DNA of 64,000 nucleotides, taken from the NCBI GenBank assembly GCA_031272985.1, contig JAISSU010000002.1, positions 1-64,000 of the forward strand, written 5' to 3'. Below are positions 8,891-17,969 of the stretch, piece after piece. Each line of letters starts with the position of its first letter. Position 1 is the stretch's first letter. The translations under genes and the position numbers were made by a program. Source of the DNA: Lachnospiraceae bacterium. Lineage in GTDB: Bacteria > Bacillota > Clostridia > Lachnospirales > Lachnospiraceae. The notes under the pieces are model-generated. The model was not told the origin of the DNA. It saw only the letters and a list, made by a program, of their open reading frames with translations, and made no database searches.

Positions 8891-9599
8891 TGTTGCCTTC
8901 CTCACCGTTTTCGTTTGCAAGTCGTAAATTCTCGTAGGCCTTTTCAAGGTGCTCTTTCATTGCGACCTGAGCGGCTTTCGGGTCGCCGCTTTTAATGGCC
9001 TCAAATATCGCCATATGGTCATCAATGGTTTTTTCCGGCTGCCCGGGAATGGCAAGTGTTGCCATTCTCGATTCCGATAGCAATTCATATAAAAGTTCAG
9101 TTATCAAAATGAAGCCTTTGTTCTGAGAGGTCTTTGCGATTTCCAAATGGAAAGCATTATCTCCTATTATTCCGGATCCCCCTTCTTCGATTTCGGCTTC
9201 CATATCCAGAACCGCGCCGTAAATGCGGGAAATCTGCTCTTTCGTCGCCTTTTTCGCTGCAAGGAATGCCATGTGCACTTCCATGTACTGACGCACCTGA
9301 ATTATATCGGCAGCGAGGGTTTTGTCCTGAGCAATGAGCGCCGAAAACGGCGATAATATGTGCTCAATGCTAATGGCGTTAACATAATTTCCCCCGCCGA
9401 CCACCGAGCGTATATAGCCCATATTCTCGAGTGTTCGCATTGCCTCTCGAAGCGAAGTTCTGCTGACTCCGAGCTCGTCTGCCAGCACCCGCTCGGGGGG
9501 TAATTTCTCGCCTACCTTTAAAGAGCCTGTGCGAATCTTTGATACTATCTCGTCTACAATATCCTCTGATATCCTTTTATGAGGTAACCTTTCGAACAT
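8883..9599 (-). CDS. GntR/FadR-family transcription regulator, likely regulator of the adjacent catabolic cluster
   Basis: Cytoplasmic DNA-binding repressor or activator. The 238 residues contain an N-terminal winged helix (SEDIVDEIVSKIRTGSLKVGEKLPPERVLADELGVSRTSLREAMRTLE, described here by its ends LPPERVLADELGVSR and LREAMRTLE) and a C-terminal all-helical FCD ligand domain with MEVHMAFLAAKKA and FHLEIAKTSQN, where the family's metal-binding Asp and His residues normally sit. The start at 9599 is chosen for the GAGGG seven bases upstream; in-frame ATGs at 9626 and 9638 lie in or next to the operator. It is divergent from the aldehyde dehydrogenase gene. The palindrome TGGTACATTAATAATACCA just upstream suggests autoregulation, and a near copy occurs at 24074. 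Confidence 0.88.
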   Translation of the reverse strand: MFERLPHKRISEDIVDEIVSKIRTGSLKVGEKLPPERVLADELGVSRTSLREAMRTLENMGYIRSVVGGGNYVNAISIEHILSPFSALIAQDKTLAADIIQVRQYMEVHMAFLAAKKATKEQISRIYGAVLDMEAEIEEGGSGIIGDNAFHLEIAKTSQNKGFILITELLYELLSESRMATLAIPGQPEKTIDDHMAIFEAIKSGDPKAAQVAMKEHLEKAYENLRLANENGEEGNND

Positions 9600-9618
9600 A
9601 TATTTCCCTCTTTCCGGT

Positions 9619-9637
9619 TGGTACATTAATAATACCA
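9619..9637. promoter_or_regulatory. Palindromic operator between regulator and catabolic cluster
   Basis: TGGTACATTAATAATACCA is an inverted repeat (TGGTA...TACCA) located 20 bases upstream of the GntR gene start and 9 bases upstream of the -35 box of the divergent cluster promoter. A 17-of-19 match, TGGTCTATTAATAATACCA, lies at 24074-24092. The position and the pairing with a GntR gene suggest it is that regulator's site. Confidence 0.6.
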
Positions 9638-9646
9638 ATCAACATA

Positions 9647-9675
9647 TTGTCATACCGATTTTAATTTGTTATGAT
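9647..9675 (+). promoter_or_regulatory. Promoter of the catabolic cluster
   Basis: TTGTCA (9647-9652) and TATGAT (9670-9675) are separated by 17 bases. Transcription would start near 9682, giving a leader of about 115 bases that includes the hairpin at 9717-9739. Confidence 0.6.
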
Positions 9676-9716
9676 AATAACTGTCAATAGAAACTTTTGA
9701 AAAGTATAAAAAAATG

Positions 9717-9739
9717 CGCTCACCAAAAGAGCGTTTTTT
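9717..9739 (+). terminator. Hairpin with T run in the leader of the catabolic cluster (possible attenuator)
   Basis: CGCTC (9717-9721) pairs with GAGCG (9729-9733) and is followed by TTTTTTG. On the opposite strand the same hairpin is followed by an A/T tract, so it is symmetrical. It lies downstream of the 9647 promoter and upstream of the first gene, so it would act on the cluster's own leader. The stem is only five pairs, extendable by A-T pairs. Confidence 0.45.
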
Positions 9740-9795
9740 GAGACTTTTCGGGGAATATTAAAGAATCAAAGTTAAAGAAAGAAGGGTGTTTAAAA

Positions 9796-11145
9796 ATGGT
9801 TCTCGAGTACGTCAAAAGAGCAAGAAAAGCCCAGGAGATCCTCGCTCAAAAGGATCAGGCCACCATTGACACTGTTGTTCGTGCAATAGCGAAATACGTC
9901 TACGACAATGCAGAGCCTTTGGCGAAAATGGCCGTTGAAGAAACCAGAATGGGTGTGTACACCGACAAAGTCGGCAAGAATCAAGGCAAATCAAGGATTA
10001 TCTGGAATGCCTTAAAGGGCAAAAAGTCAGTGGGTATTTTACGTGAGATACCCGAACAGGGGCTTATCGAAGTGGCAAAGCCGATGGGCGTAATCGCCGC
10101 AGTTACACCATGTACGAATCCGGTGGTGACCCCGATGTGTAATGCAATGTTTGCCATTAAAGGCGCAAATGCAATTATTGTTTCTCCTCATCCGCGAGCC
10201 AGAAAATTATCAATGGTATTGGATGAAGCATTCCGTAAAATTATTTCAGAACTCGGACTTCCCGAAGACATTTATCAGACCATACCCGAGCCCACAATAG
10301 ATTTAACCGTAGAACTCATGAAAGCCTGCGATGTAGTTATCGCAACAGGCGGCATGGGAGTTGTCAGGTCGGCTTATTCGAGCGGAAAACCGAGTTTTGG
10401 TGTGGGAGCCGGGAATGTTCAATGTATATTCGACCGTGAGATTGACTATAAAACAGAGGTGCCAAAGGCTGTAGCAGGACGTATCTTTGATAATGGAATC
10501 ATTTGCTCAGGTGAACAGACGATTATTGCTCCGAAGGAAAATTATGATGAAATTATCGGTATTTTCGAAGAGAACGGCGGATACTACATTGACGATCCGC
10601 AGCTCGTTAAATCAATCGGAGAGAAATTATTCCCGAATGGTGTGATCGCAAAGGACGCCGTAGGTCAATCCGTACAGAAAATCGCAGAGATAGCAGGGAT
10701 TTCGGTTCCCGAGGGCACAAAGGTTATTATCGTGAAGCCCGACAGCTTCGGTGCGGGCAATGTTTGGAGCAAGGAAAAAATGTTTCCGGTAATGAGTGCT
10801 TATGCTTACGATACATGGGAAGATGCCGTTGATATTGCGATTGCGAATCTCAAAGTCGAAGGAATCGGACATTCGGTTTCTATTCATTCAGACAATCAGG
10901 TTCATATCGAATATGCAGGAAAGACTATTCCCGTATCACGAATTCTCGTGAATCAGATTTGCTCTACCCAAAACGGCGGTGCTTTTACCAACGGACTAAA
11001 TCCGACCACGACCCTGGGTTGCGGCAGCTGGGGGAATAATTCGATTTCCGAAAACCTCTTCTACACACATTTATTCAATGTTTCTCGTATCGCTACCGTA
11101 AAGCCGAATTGGTCACAGCCGTCGGATGACGAGATTTGGGGGTGA
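9796..11145 (+). CDS. CoA-acylating aldehyde dehydrogenase
   Basis: Likely oxidises an aldehyde with NAD(P)+ and CoA to an acyl-CoA. The 449-residue protein resembles the EutE/PduP, succinate-semialdehyde (SucD of C. kluyveri) and sulfoacetaldehyde dehydrogenase group. It has PKPMGVIAAVTPCTNP-like cofactor sequence (KPMGVIAAVTPCTNP seen), IATGGMGVVRSAYSSGKPSFGVG in the nucleotide-binding region, and the catalytic cysteine in NGIICSGEQT (about residue 236). It is the first gene of the cluster, followed six bases later by an acyl-CoA synthetase beta subunit, the usual partner that recovers ATP from acyl-CoA. The aldehyde cannot be deduced; lactaldehyde, glyceraldehyde, glycolaldehyde and sulfoacetaldehyde are all possible. 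Confidence 0.88.
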   Translation: MVLEYVKRARKAQEILAQKDQATIDTVVRAIAKYVYDNAEPLAKMAVEETRMGVYTDKVGKNQGKSRIIWNALKGKKSVGILREIPEQGLIEVAKPMGVIAAVTPCTNPVVTPMCNAMFAIKGANAIIVSPHPRARKLSMVLDEAFRKIISELGLPEDIYQTIPEPTIDLTVELMKACDVVIATGGMGVVRSAYSSGKPSFGVGAGNVQCIFDREIDYKTEVPKAVAGRIFDNGIICSGEQTIIAPKENYDEIIGIFEENGGYYIDDPQLVKSIGEKLFPNGVIAKDAVGQSVQKIAEIAGISVPEGTKVIIVKPDSFGAGNVWSKEKMFPVMSAYAYDTWEDAVDIAIANLKVEGIGHSVSIHSDNQVHIEYAGKTIPVSRILVNQICSTQNGGAFTNGLNPTTTLGCGSWGNNSISENLFYTHLFNVSRIATVKPNWSQPSDDEIWG

Positions 11146-11151
11146 TGCGAG

Positions 11152-12309
11152 TTGAAACTACTGGAGTACCAGGCCAAAGAAATATTTGAAAAATACGGAC
11201 TTTCGACGCCGAAAGGAACCGTTATTGACTCAAAGGAAGATGTCGCGGCAAAAATCGCGCAAGCAGGCTTAAGCTATCCCGTCGTTATTAAAGCTCAGGT
11301 ACAGGTGGGAGGTCGCGGAAAAGCAGGCGGCGTAAAATTTGCGGACAGTGGCGAAGAAGCCCAGTCTATCGTCGATACTTTGCTCTTTTCCGATTTGAAA
11401 GGATTAAAGGTAAATAAACTCTTGGTCGTTGAAAAGGCGGATGTGGCAAAGGAATGGTATCTTTCTATTTTACTTGACCGCAAAACCAACGGACCCGTCG
11501 TTATTTTCTCGGCGGCAGGCGGAATGGAAATTGAAGAGACCGCAAAAACTAATCCCGATGCGATTGTAAATGTTCCCGTAAATCCATTGACGGGTATTAC
11601 CGCGTATTTCGTTAATTATGTTTGCTCAAAGAGCGGCGTGGGAATGGAGTACACAAAGGTTCTCGGGGAACTTTTAACTAAGCTCTATAAGATGTTTATT
11701 GAGCATTCATGTATGTTAGCCGAAATAAACCCCGTATCAGTTACGAGTGCGGGGGAGCTCGTCGCAATAGACGGGAAAGTCACTGTTGACGACTCGGCGC
11801 TTTATCGTTTGCCAGATGTTTTGGCTTATCGCGACGCAATCGAAGAGCCGCCGCTCGTTGTGGAGGCGAGATCATTTCGATTCCTTTACATTCCGGTATC
11901 TACAGGCCGTGTGGCGGTCATGTCAAATGGTTCCGGTATGCTTATGTCAATGATTGATTTATTATCAAAGAAAGGCGTGACCGTAGCCTGTGCTCTTGAT
12001 TTGGGAGGCGGCGCTACGAGAGATCGCATAAAAGAGGCTGTACGCATAGAGCTTTCCACTCCCGGCGTGGATACGATATTCATCTGCATTTTCGGCGGTA
12101 TCACGCGCTGCGACGAGGTGGCAGACGGAGTGAGGATGGCACTTGAAAATGAAAGCTCAGATAAAACCGTAATTATCCGTATGGAAGGCACAAATAAAGA
12201 CGCCGGAATGGAAATCGTTAATTCCACTAAAGGCGCCATCAGCGTCGGCGGAATCGTAGAAGGCGTTGAAACGGTTGCTAAAGTTTTGAAGGGAGGTGAC
12301 GCGGCATGA
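11152..12309 (+). CDS. ADP-forming acyl-CoA synthetase, beta subunit (SucC-like)
   Basis: ATP-grasp subunit of a succinyl-CoA-synthetase-type enzyme that turns acyl-CoA, ADP and phosphate into acid, ATP and CoA. The 385 residues start MKLLEYQAKEIFEKYGL, as in SucC, and include KAQVQVGGRGKAGGVK (nucleotide site, about 46-61), AEINPVSV (about 192-199, metal ligands) and a C-terminal CoA-ligase part with LDLGGGATRD and FGGITRCDEVA. The start is TTG at 11152 with GGGGGTGA upstream. The segment EEPPLVVEARSFRFLYIPVSTG departs from SucC, consistent with a different acid substrate. No citric-acid-cycle gene is nearby, which argues against a plain succinyl-CoA role. Confidence 0.87.
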   Translation: MKLLEYQAKEIFEKYGLSTPKGTVIDSKEDVAAKIAQAGLSYPVVIKAQVQVGGRGKAGGVKFADSGEEAQSIVDTLLFSDLKGLKVNKLLVVEKADVAKEWYLSILLDRKTNGPVVIFSAAGGMEIEETAKTNPDAIVNVPVNPLTGITAYFVNYVCSKSGVGMEYTKVLGELLTKLYKMFIEHSCMLAEINPVSVTSAGELVAIDGKVTVDDSALYRLPDVLAYRDAIEEPPLVVEARSFRFLYIPVSTGRVAVMSNGSGMLMSMIDLLSKKGVTVACALDLGGGATRDRIKEAVRIELSTPGVDTIFICIFGGITRCDEVADGVRMALENESSDKTVIIRMEGTNKDAGMEIVNSTKGAISVGGIVEGVETVAKVLKGGDAA

Positions 12310-13181
12310 GTATTCTTATAGATGAAAATACCAGACTTATAGTTCAGGGTATCACCGGACGTGAGGGTCAGTTTCATACAGAGCAAATGCTCGAATACGG
12401 CACAAAGGTAGTCGCCGGCGTAACCCCCGGAAAAGGCGGGCAGGAAGTTTTAGGTGTTCCTGTATTTAATACGGTTCGCGAGGCAATGGAAGCCACCGAT
12501 GCCAATACCACAATAATATTTGTCCCTGCTAAATTCTTAAAAGACAGTATTATGGAGGCAGTGGACGCCGAGGTGCCATTAATTCTTACAATTGCGGAGC
12601 ACACACCGGTTCACGATATGATGCTTTGTCGAAGATTGGCCCATGAAAAAGGCTTGCGGCTCTTCGGACCTAATTCCTTCGGAATAATTTCACCGGGAAA
12701 GGCCAAAGCGGGCTTTATGGCTCATAAGATATTCTCGCAGGGACCCGTAGGCTTTATGAGCCGCAGTGCGACCAATTGCTACGAGACCGTATTTATGCTG
12801 ACAAACCGTGGAATCGGCCAGTCTACCTGTATCGGTATCGGCGGGGATATGATCCCCGGAACGACATTCGTAGAAGCACTTCCCGATTTTGAAGCTGACC
12901 CCGAGACGAAAGCCATCGTCATGATAGGTGAAATCGGGGGAGATGCTGAGGAACAGGCAGCTGCCTACATTAAAGAACATGTAACGAAACCCGTAGTTGC
13001 GCTTATTGCCGGTAAAAATGCTCCAAAGGGTACGAGCATGGGTCACGCGGGGGCAATAGTTGGCGAGGACGGCTCGGGCGGTGCCGAAGGAAAAGAAAAG
13101 GTGCTGAAAGAGGCGGGATGCTATATTGCCGAAAGTACTGAGCACGTGGTAGATATACTGGCTGAAATATTATCTAAGTAA
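12306..13181 (+). CDS. ADP-forming acyl-CoA synthetase, alpha subunit (SucD-like)
   Basis: CoA-binding and phosphohistidine subunit, 291 residues. It begins with [20 protein letters not shown] (CoA-binding Rossmann fold), contains [18 protein letters not shown], and near the C-terminus [12 protein letters not shown] with the histidine that carries the phosphate. The ATG overlaps the stop of the beta subunit by four bases (ATGA), which suggests coupled translation of a heteromer. The same three-gene order, acylating dehydrogenase followed by two synthetase subunits, is known from sulfoacetaldehyde oxidation in some fermenting bacteria. The substrate here is unknown. Confidence 0.87.
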   Translation: MSILIDENTRLIVQGITGREGQFHTEQMLEYGTKVVAGVTPGKGGQEVLGVPVFNTVREAMEATDANTTIIFVPAKFLKDSIMEAVDAEVPLILTIAEHTPVHDMMLCRRLAHEKGLRLFGPNSFGIISPGKAKAGFMAHKIFSQGPVGFMSRSATNCYETVFMLTNRGIGQSTCIGIGGDMIPGTTFVEALPDFEADPETKAIVMIGEIGGDAEEQAAAYIKEHVTKPVVALIAGKNAPKGTSMGHAGAIVGEDGSGGAEGKEKVLKEAGCYIAESTEHVVDILAEILSK

Positions 13182-13200
13182 GCGAATGGAGGCGAAAGAA

Positions 13201-14193
13201 TTGGCGAAAGCAAAAGAGAAATACAGCAAAGAATTATTGCTCGATATTTACGAAGTCATGAATGAGATCCGCCGCTTTGAAGAGACTGCTCTTAAGTTCT
13301 TCAATGAAAACAAGCTGCGCGGTTCGGTTCACCTTTGTCTGGGACAGGAAGCCGTTTCGGCGGCTGTAATCGGGTTAATGCGTGATGAGGATTATATTAC
13401 TTCCACGCATAGAGGTCATGGGCACGGTATTGCGAAAAGCCGTGATTTAAAGAGCGCGTTTGCGGAATTAATGGGAAAAGAAACCGGATTCTGCCATGGT
13501 CGCGGCGGCTCTATGCATATCTGCGATTTATCAAAGGGAAACCTCGGAGCCAATGCCATAGTCGGCGGCGGACTTCCGATTGCTACAGGCGGAGCCTTTG
13601 CACAGAAATATCGCGGAACTGATAATATGACAGTATCATTCTTCGGCGATGGTGCCTCGAATCAGGGCACATTCCATGAGGCAATTAATATGGCCGCCAT
13701 CTGGAAACTTCCGGTGGTATTTGTCTGTGAAAACAATCGTTACGGACTGACCACACCTTATCAGACCACGACCGCTGTCGAGGATATTGCCGATAGGGCG
13801 GTGGGATATGCGATACCCGGATATGCCATAGACGGCAATGATGTATTGGCGATTCTGGATACGTTTGCAAAGTGTCAGGAAAGAGCCAGAAAAGGCGAAG
13901 GTCCCTCTCTCATTGAGTGTAAGACATATCGCTGGAAGGGTCACTGGACAGGAGATCCGGAAGTCTATCGCACCCGTGAGGAAGTCGCGTCATGGGTTGC
14001 AAAGGATCCTATTCCGAGATTCAGAGCTTATCTTATTGAAAATGGCTATGCCACGGATAAGGACTTGGATGAAATAGAAGAAAGAGCTGCAAAAGATGTT
14101 GCGGAAGCAGCGCAATTTGCATTAGACAGCCCGGAGCCCGATCCGGCACACGTTATGGACGGGATGTATGTGGAAGGAGGATTTCCGCTATGA
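13201..14193 (+). CDS. Thiamine-dependent dehydrogenase E1 alpha (acetoin/pyruvate dehydrogenase type)
   Basis: Alpha subunit of a TPP-dependent E1 that decarboxylates a 2-oxo acid or cleaves an acetoin-like ketone. The TTG start at 13201 is chosen because GGAGG (13188-13192) sits eight bases upstream; an ATG at 13186 has no ribosome site. The 330 residues carry EIRRFEETALKFFNENKLRGSVH, STHRGHGHGIAKS and the TPP-binding motif GDGASNQGTFHEAINMAAIWKLPVVFVCENN (ends GDGAS and ENN, about residues 148-178). RGGSMHI and HCHGR-like (GFCHGRGGSMH) phrases match AcoA and PdhA. The partner E1 beta gene overlaps its stop. Confidence 0.92.
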   Translation: MAKAKEKYSKELLLDIYEVMNEIRRFEETALKFFNENKLRGSVHLCLGQEAVSAAVIGLMRDEDYITSTHRGHGHGIAKSRDLKSAFAELMGKETGFCHGRGGSMHICDLSKGNLGANAIVGGGLPIATGGAFAQKYRGTDNMTVSFFGDGASNQGTFHEAINMAAIWKLPVVFVCENNRYGLTTPYQTTTAVEDIADRAVGYAIPGYAIDGNDVLAILDTFAKCQERARKGEGPSLIECKTYRWKGHWTGDPEVYRTREEVASWVAKDPIPRFRAYLIENGYATDKDLDEIEERAAKDVAEAAQFALDSPEPDPAHVMDGMYVEGGFPL

Positions 14194-15170
14194 GTAAGAA
14201 AACCTATGCTATCGCAATCCGTGACGTATTGCGCGAAGAAATGAGAAAAGACCCCGACATTTTTGTTATGGGTGAAGACATAGGCGTGCAGGGCGGTATT
14301 TTCGGTTGTACCAGAGACATGCTTAAGGAATTCGGAGAAAAAAGGATTATTCAAACGCCTATTTCCGAAAACAGCTTTGTAGGTCTGGGAGTCGGTGCCG
14401 CGAGTGTCGGACTTCGCCCCGTAATCGAATTGATGTATATGGACTTTATCTATTTGGCAATGGATCAGGTCTTAAACCAAGCCGCGAAAATGCGCTATAT
14501 GTTTGGCGGTAAAGTAAAGGTGCCCTTGGTAGTGCGCGGGCAGCAGGGAATCGGACGCGGAAACGCAGGACAGCATTCCCAGTCAGTAGAGGCGCTCCTT
14601 ATGAATATCCCCGGAATCAAGGTCGTATGTCCATCCACTCCGGCGGATGCGGCAGGGCTATTAAGAACGGCTATCCGTGATGATAATCCCGTGGTGTTTA
14701 TTGAGCATAAGGCTCTCTATTCCACAAAAGGTGAAGTCCCAGATGATCCCGAGTTTGCCATTCCTTTCGGAAAAGCAAACTTAGTTCGTGAAGGAAAAGA
14801 TGTCACCTTGCTCGGAAATTTCCTCTATCACGGAAAAGCTCTCGAAGCTGCTGATATTCTCGAGAAAGAAGGCATTTCGGTGGAGGTAATGGATCCCAGG
14901 ACCCTCGTTCCTCTGGACATTGATTCAATCGTAGCATCCGTTAAAAAGACCGGACATCTTGTGACTGTGCATGAAGCTCACAGAACGATGGGATGGGGAA
15001 CCGAAGTGGCCGCGGCTGTAACTGAGAAAGCTTTCGGATATTTGGATGCTCCTCCGGTTAGAATCGGCGCAAAGATGTGCACTTTGCCGTTTAATTTAGG
15101 CTTGGAAAATGCGGTGGTTCCGCAGGTGGAAGATATCGTAGCAGGTGTTAAGCAGTCACTTTCGTTGTAA
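14190..15170 (+). CDS. Thiamine-dependent dehydrogenase E1 beta (acetoin/pyruvate dehydrogenase type)
   Basis: Beta subunit completing the E1 heterotetramer, 326 residues. Visible marks: RDVLREEMRKDPDIFVMGEDIG near the N-terminus with the Glu that contacts TPP, TPISENSFVGLGVGAA, MDFIYLAMDQVLNQAAKMRYMFGG, and a C-terminal transketolase-C domain with MDPRTLVPLD and VTVHEAHRTMGWG. ATG overlaps the E1 alpha stop by four bases. Overall it is closer in phrase content to AcoB than to branched-chain E1 beta, which supports cleavage of an alpha-hydroxyketone or diketone, but sequence alone does not fix the substrate. Confidence 0.92.
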   Translation: MSKKTYAIAIRDVLREEMRKDPDIFVMGEDIGVQGGIFGCTRDMLKEFGEKRIIQTPISENSFVGLGVGAASVGLRPVIELMYMDFIYLAMDQVLNQAAKMRYMFGGKVKVPLVVRGQQGIGRGNAGQHSQSVEALLMNIPGIKVVCPSTPADAAGLLRTAIRDDNPVVFIEHKALYSTKGEVPDDPEFAIPFGKANLVREGKDVTLLGNFLYHGKALEAADILEKEGISVEVMDPRTLVPLDIDSIVASVKKTGHLVTVHEAHRTMGWGTEVAAAVTEKAFGYLDAPPVRIGAKMCTLPFNLGLENAVVPQVEDIVAGVKQSLSL

Positions 15171-15182
15171 GGGGGACTATAA

Positions 15183-16505
15183 ATGGCACAAAAAGTAATA
15201 ATGCCCAAACAAGGGCTTCAAATGACAGAAGGCACGATTCTCGAATGGCTGATAAAAGAAGGTCAGGAAGTAAAGGCGGGTGAGCCGCTCTTTGAAATGG
15301 AAACCGACAAACTGACCATTACGATTGATGCTGATGTTTCGGGAACATTGCTTAAGATTATCGCGGGTGAAGGCGCGGTGGTTCCGATAACCGAGACTAT
15401 TGCGGTAGTAGGTACGCCCGGAGAGAATATTTCGGAATTTTTGACAGGCGAAAGCTCCTGCCAGACAGAGACAAAAGCAACCGAGGAAGCAAATACTGAA
15501 GCGGTGCCAAAAAGCGTTTCTGCCGAAAGTACGAGTGCTCCTATAGTCAGGAAAGAGGGCGAGAGAATATTAATCAGCCCGAGAGCTAAAAAGCTGGCAG
15601 AAGAATTGGGTCTTGATTATTCCACGATTGCGGGTAGCGGCGCGGAAGGTATGATAATCGAGCGCGATGTCGTAAAAGCAAAAGATACCGCTCCCAAAGC
15701 TACGCCTCTTGCAAAGAAGGTAGCCGAAATAGAGGGTGTGGATTTAAAGAGCGTTACAGGCACAGGCGCAAGAGGAAAGATAAGGCGCGGCGATTTGGAA
15801 GCTTCGCAAAGCAAAGGAGCTGCATTTATTACCTCACCTGCCGAAAGGAAAATCGTCCCGATGCGCGGCATGAGAAAAGTCATTGCGGAGCGCATGAAGC
15901 AAAGCCAAAATGAAAACGCGCAGACGAGTCACACTATTTCCGTGCGCATGGATGAGGCAAAGCGCGTGAGAGAGGCACTTGAGAAGGCTGTAGGCTTCAA
16001 TGACATTGTTTCATTTGCTGTTGTTCGTGCACTTACCGATTTTCCGGCTATGAATTCCCAGATAGTACCTGAGGGTATATGGGAAAAGGAATTTGTGAAT
16101 CTCGGTATTGCGGTAGCCGTTGACGACGGACTCATAGTCCCCGTGGTAAAGGATGCCGATTTAATGTCGCTTCGTGAATTTTCAGCCGCTGCAAAGGAAT
16201 TAGCCGGAAAGGCCAGAGACGGTAAACTCACTTCGGATGAATATTCGGGAGGTACATTTACGGTTTCTAATCTCGGAATGTTCGGGCTTGATTCATTCGT
16301 TGCGATTATTAATCCGCCTGAGGCAGGAATACTCGCGGTAGGAAAAATCGAGGACACCCCGGTAGCGGTAAATGGTGCCGTTGAGATTCATCCGGTTATG
16401 AAGCTTACGCTTTCCTATGACCACAGAATCGTGGACGGAGCACCCGCCGCGCAGTTTTTGGCGAAAATCAAGGAATACCTTGAAAACCCGTACAAGCTGC
16501 TGTAA
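15183..16505 (+). CDS. Dihydrolipoamide acyltransferase E2 with two peripheral-subunit-binding domains
   Basis: Core of the multienzyme complex; transfers the acyl group from lipoamide to CoA. In the 440 residues: a lipoyl domain (1-78) with the modified lysine in ETDKLTI at about 43; a linker rich in Glu, Ala and Thr; a first E3/E1-binding domain (ISPRAKKLAEELGLDYSTIAGSG, about 122-144, followed by GMIIERDV); a second one (ATPLAKKVAEIEGVDLKSVTG, about 164-184, then GARGKIRRGDL); and the catalytic domain ending with DHRIVDGAPAAQFL. The doubled binding domain is unusual. It lies 12 bases after E1 beta. A lipoate ligase gene is not seen in the window. Confidence 0.92.
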   Translation: MAQKVIMPKQGLQMTEGTILEWLIKEGQEVKAGEPLFEMETDKLTITIDADVSGTLLKIIAGEGAVVPITETIAVVGTPGENISEFLTGESSCQTETKATEEANTEAVPKSVSAESTSAPIVRKEGERILISPRAKKLAEELGLDYSTIAGSGAEGMIIERDVVKAKDTAPKATPLAKKVAEIEGVDLKSVTGTGARGKIRRGDLEASQSKGAAFITSPAERKIVPMRGMRKVIAERMKQSQNENAQTSHTISVRMDEAKRVREALEKAVGFNDIVSFAVVRALTDFPAMNSQIVPEGIWEKEFVNLGIAVAVDDGLIVPVVKDADLMSLREFSAAAKELAGKARDGKLTSDEYSGGTFTVSNLGMFGLDSFVAIINPPEAGILAVGKIEDTPVAVNGAVEIHPVMKLTLSYDHRIVDGAPAAQFLAKIKEYLENPYKLL

Positions 16506-16545
16506 CAGATTAAGTCATTTCGCTGATTTTGGAGGCATACTTTAA

Positions 16546-17925
16546 ATGAAAGAATTTGATGTAATAGTATTGGGCGGAGGTCCCGGCGGTTATGTGGCAG
16601 CTATCAGAGCTGCAAAGCACGGACTTAACGTTGCTTTAATTGAAAAAGATGAAGTCGGCGGGACATGCCTGAATCGCGGCTGTATACCGACAAAGGCATT
16701 TTTGCATTCTTCCAACCTCTATCACGAGGCTTCTAAGGGCGCGGGAGTCGGCATTAATGTGTCAGGGCTGACCTATGATTTTAAGAAAATTGCCGAAAAT
16801 AAAGAAAGTGTCGTAAAGAAACTGGTAGGCGGTGTTTCAGGACTATTAAAAGCAAATAAAGTAACACTTATTAAAGCAAAAGGCGTATTAAAAAGCGGCA
16901 ATGAAATAGAAGCGGGTGGAGAAACATTTCACGCCAAATCTATTATTATTGCCACCGGTTCTATTCCCGCCACTCCTCCGATTCCGGGTTCCGATTTAGA
17001 AGGCGTAATGAATTCGGACGGCGTATTAGCTTTAAAAGAAGCACCTGCTTCTGTAGTTGTAGTGGGAGGCGGGGTAATCGGTATAGAATTTGCCACGTTT
17101 TTCTCACAGCTCGGTATTGATGTGACAGTGCTTGAATTCCTTCCCGATATATTAGCCACACTTGATAAGGACGCCGCAAAGCCCGTAGAAAAAGCTCTGA
17201 AAAAGAGTGGAGTAATGATTCATACAGGTGTGAAGGTTGTAAAGTTTGAAAAAAGCGGAAAAGGTCTTAAGACGACTTATGAGGATAATGGCAGCGAAGT
17301 ATCCGTTGAGAGCGCTATTGTCATCGTAGCCACCGGAAGAAAACCTGTCACAAAGGAAATCGGACTTGAGGCGGCGGGCGTAAAGGTAAACGAAAGAGGC
17401 TTTATTGAGACTGATTTACAGATGCGCACCAATGTGCCCGGTATTTACGCCATCGGCGATATCACAGGGAAGATACAATTGGCGCATGTCGCGAGTGCGC
17501 AAGGGATAGTCGCGGCGGATGTGGCCGCAGGTCTAACCGCTAAGATTGATTATAATGCGGTTCCTTCATGTGTTTATACGACTCCTGAAATCGCGGGAGT
17601 AGGACTTAGCGAAAGTCAGGCAAAGGATAGCGGAAAGAAAATAAAAATCGGAAGCTTTCCTGTCCCCGCAAACGGCAGAAGCATTATCCATGGCGCGACG
17701 GATGGTATTGCAAAGCTTGTTATTGATGAGACCACCGGCGAGATTCTCGGCGCTCATTTATGTGCTCCGAACGCGACAGAAATGATTGCGGGAATCGTTG
17801 TGGCGATGAACGCGGAGGCTACGGTGGAAGAGCTTTCAAGCTCCATATTCCCGCATCCGACTGTGAGTGAGGTCATAATGGAAGCAGCAGAAGACTGCGA
17901 AGGTATGTGTATACACAAGGTATAG
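16546..17925 (+). CDS. lpdA: Dihydrolipoamide dehydrogenase (E3)
   Basis: FAD enzyme that reoxidises dihydrolipoamide and reduces NAD+. The 459 residues show GGGPGGYVAAIRAAKHG (FAD site, N-terminus), the redox disulfide in GGTCLNRGCIPTK (about 39-51), GGGVIGIEFATFF (NAD site), YAIGDITG (second FAD contact) and the active-site HPTVSE near the C-terminus. There is no fused lipoyl domain. It closes the E1-E2-E3 block and is followed 44 bases later by an SDR gene. Confidence 0.95.
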   Translation: MKEFDVIVLGGGPGGYVAAIRAAKHGLNVALIEKDEVGGTCLNRGCIPTKAFLHSSNLYHEASKGAGVGINVSGLTYDFKKIAENKESVVKKLVGGVSGLLKANKVTLIKAKGVLKSGNEIEAGGETFHAKSIIIATGSIPATPPIPGSDLEGVMNSDGVLALKEAPASVVVVGGGVIGIEFATFFSQLGIDVTVLEFLPDILATLDKDAAKPVEKALKKSGVMIHTGVKVVKFEKSGKGLKTTYEDNGSEVSVESAIVIVATGRKPVTKEIGLEAAGVKVNERGFIETDLQMRTNVPGIYAIGDITGKIQLAHVASAQGIVAADVAAGLTAKIDYNAVPSCVYTTPEIAGVGLSESQAKDSGKKIKIGSFPVPANGRSIIHGATDGIAKLVIDETTGEILGAHLCAPNATEMIAGIVVAMNAEATVEELSSSIFPHPTVSEVIMEAAEDCEGMCIHKV

Positions 17926-17969
17926 GATTTCGATTGCTATAACAATTAATTGTATTTTCGGAGGTATTT

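Noticed and set aside
9796-13181. Naming the dehydrogenase and synthetase as a sulfoacetaldehyde system
   Set aside because: The three-gene order matches, but no transketolase, sulfo-sugar isomerase or sulfonate exporter is present, and the aldehyde pocket cannot be read from sequence.
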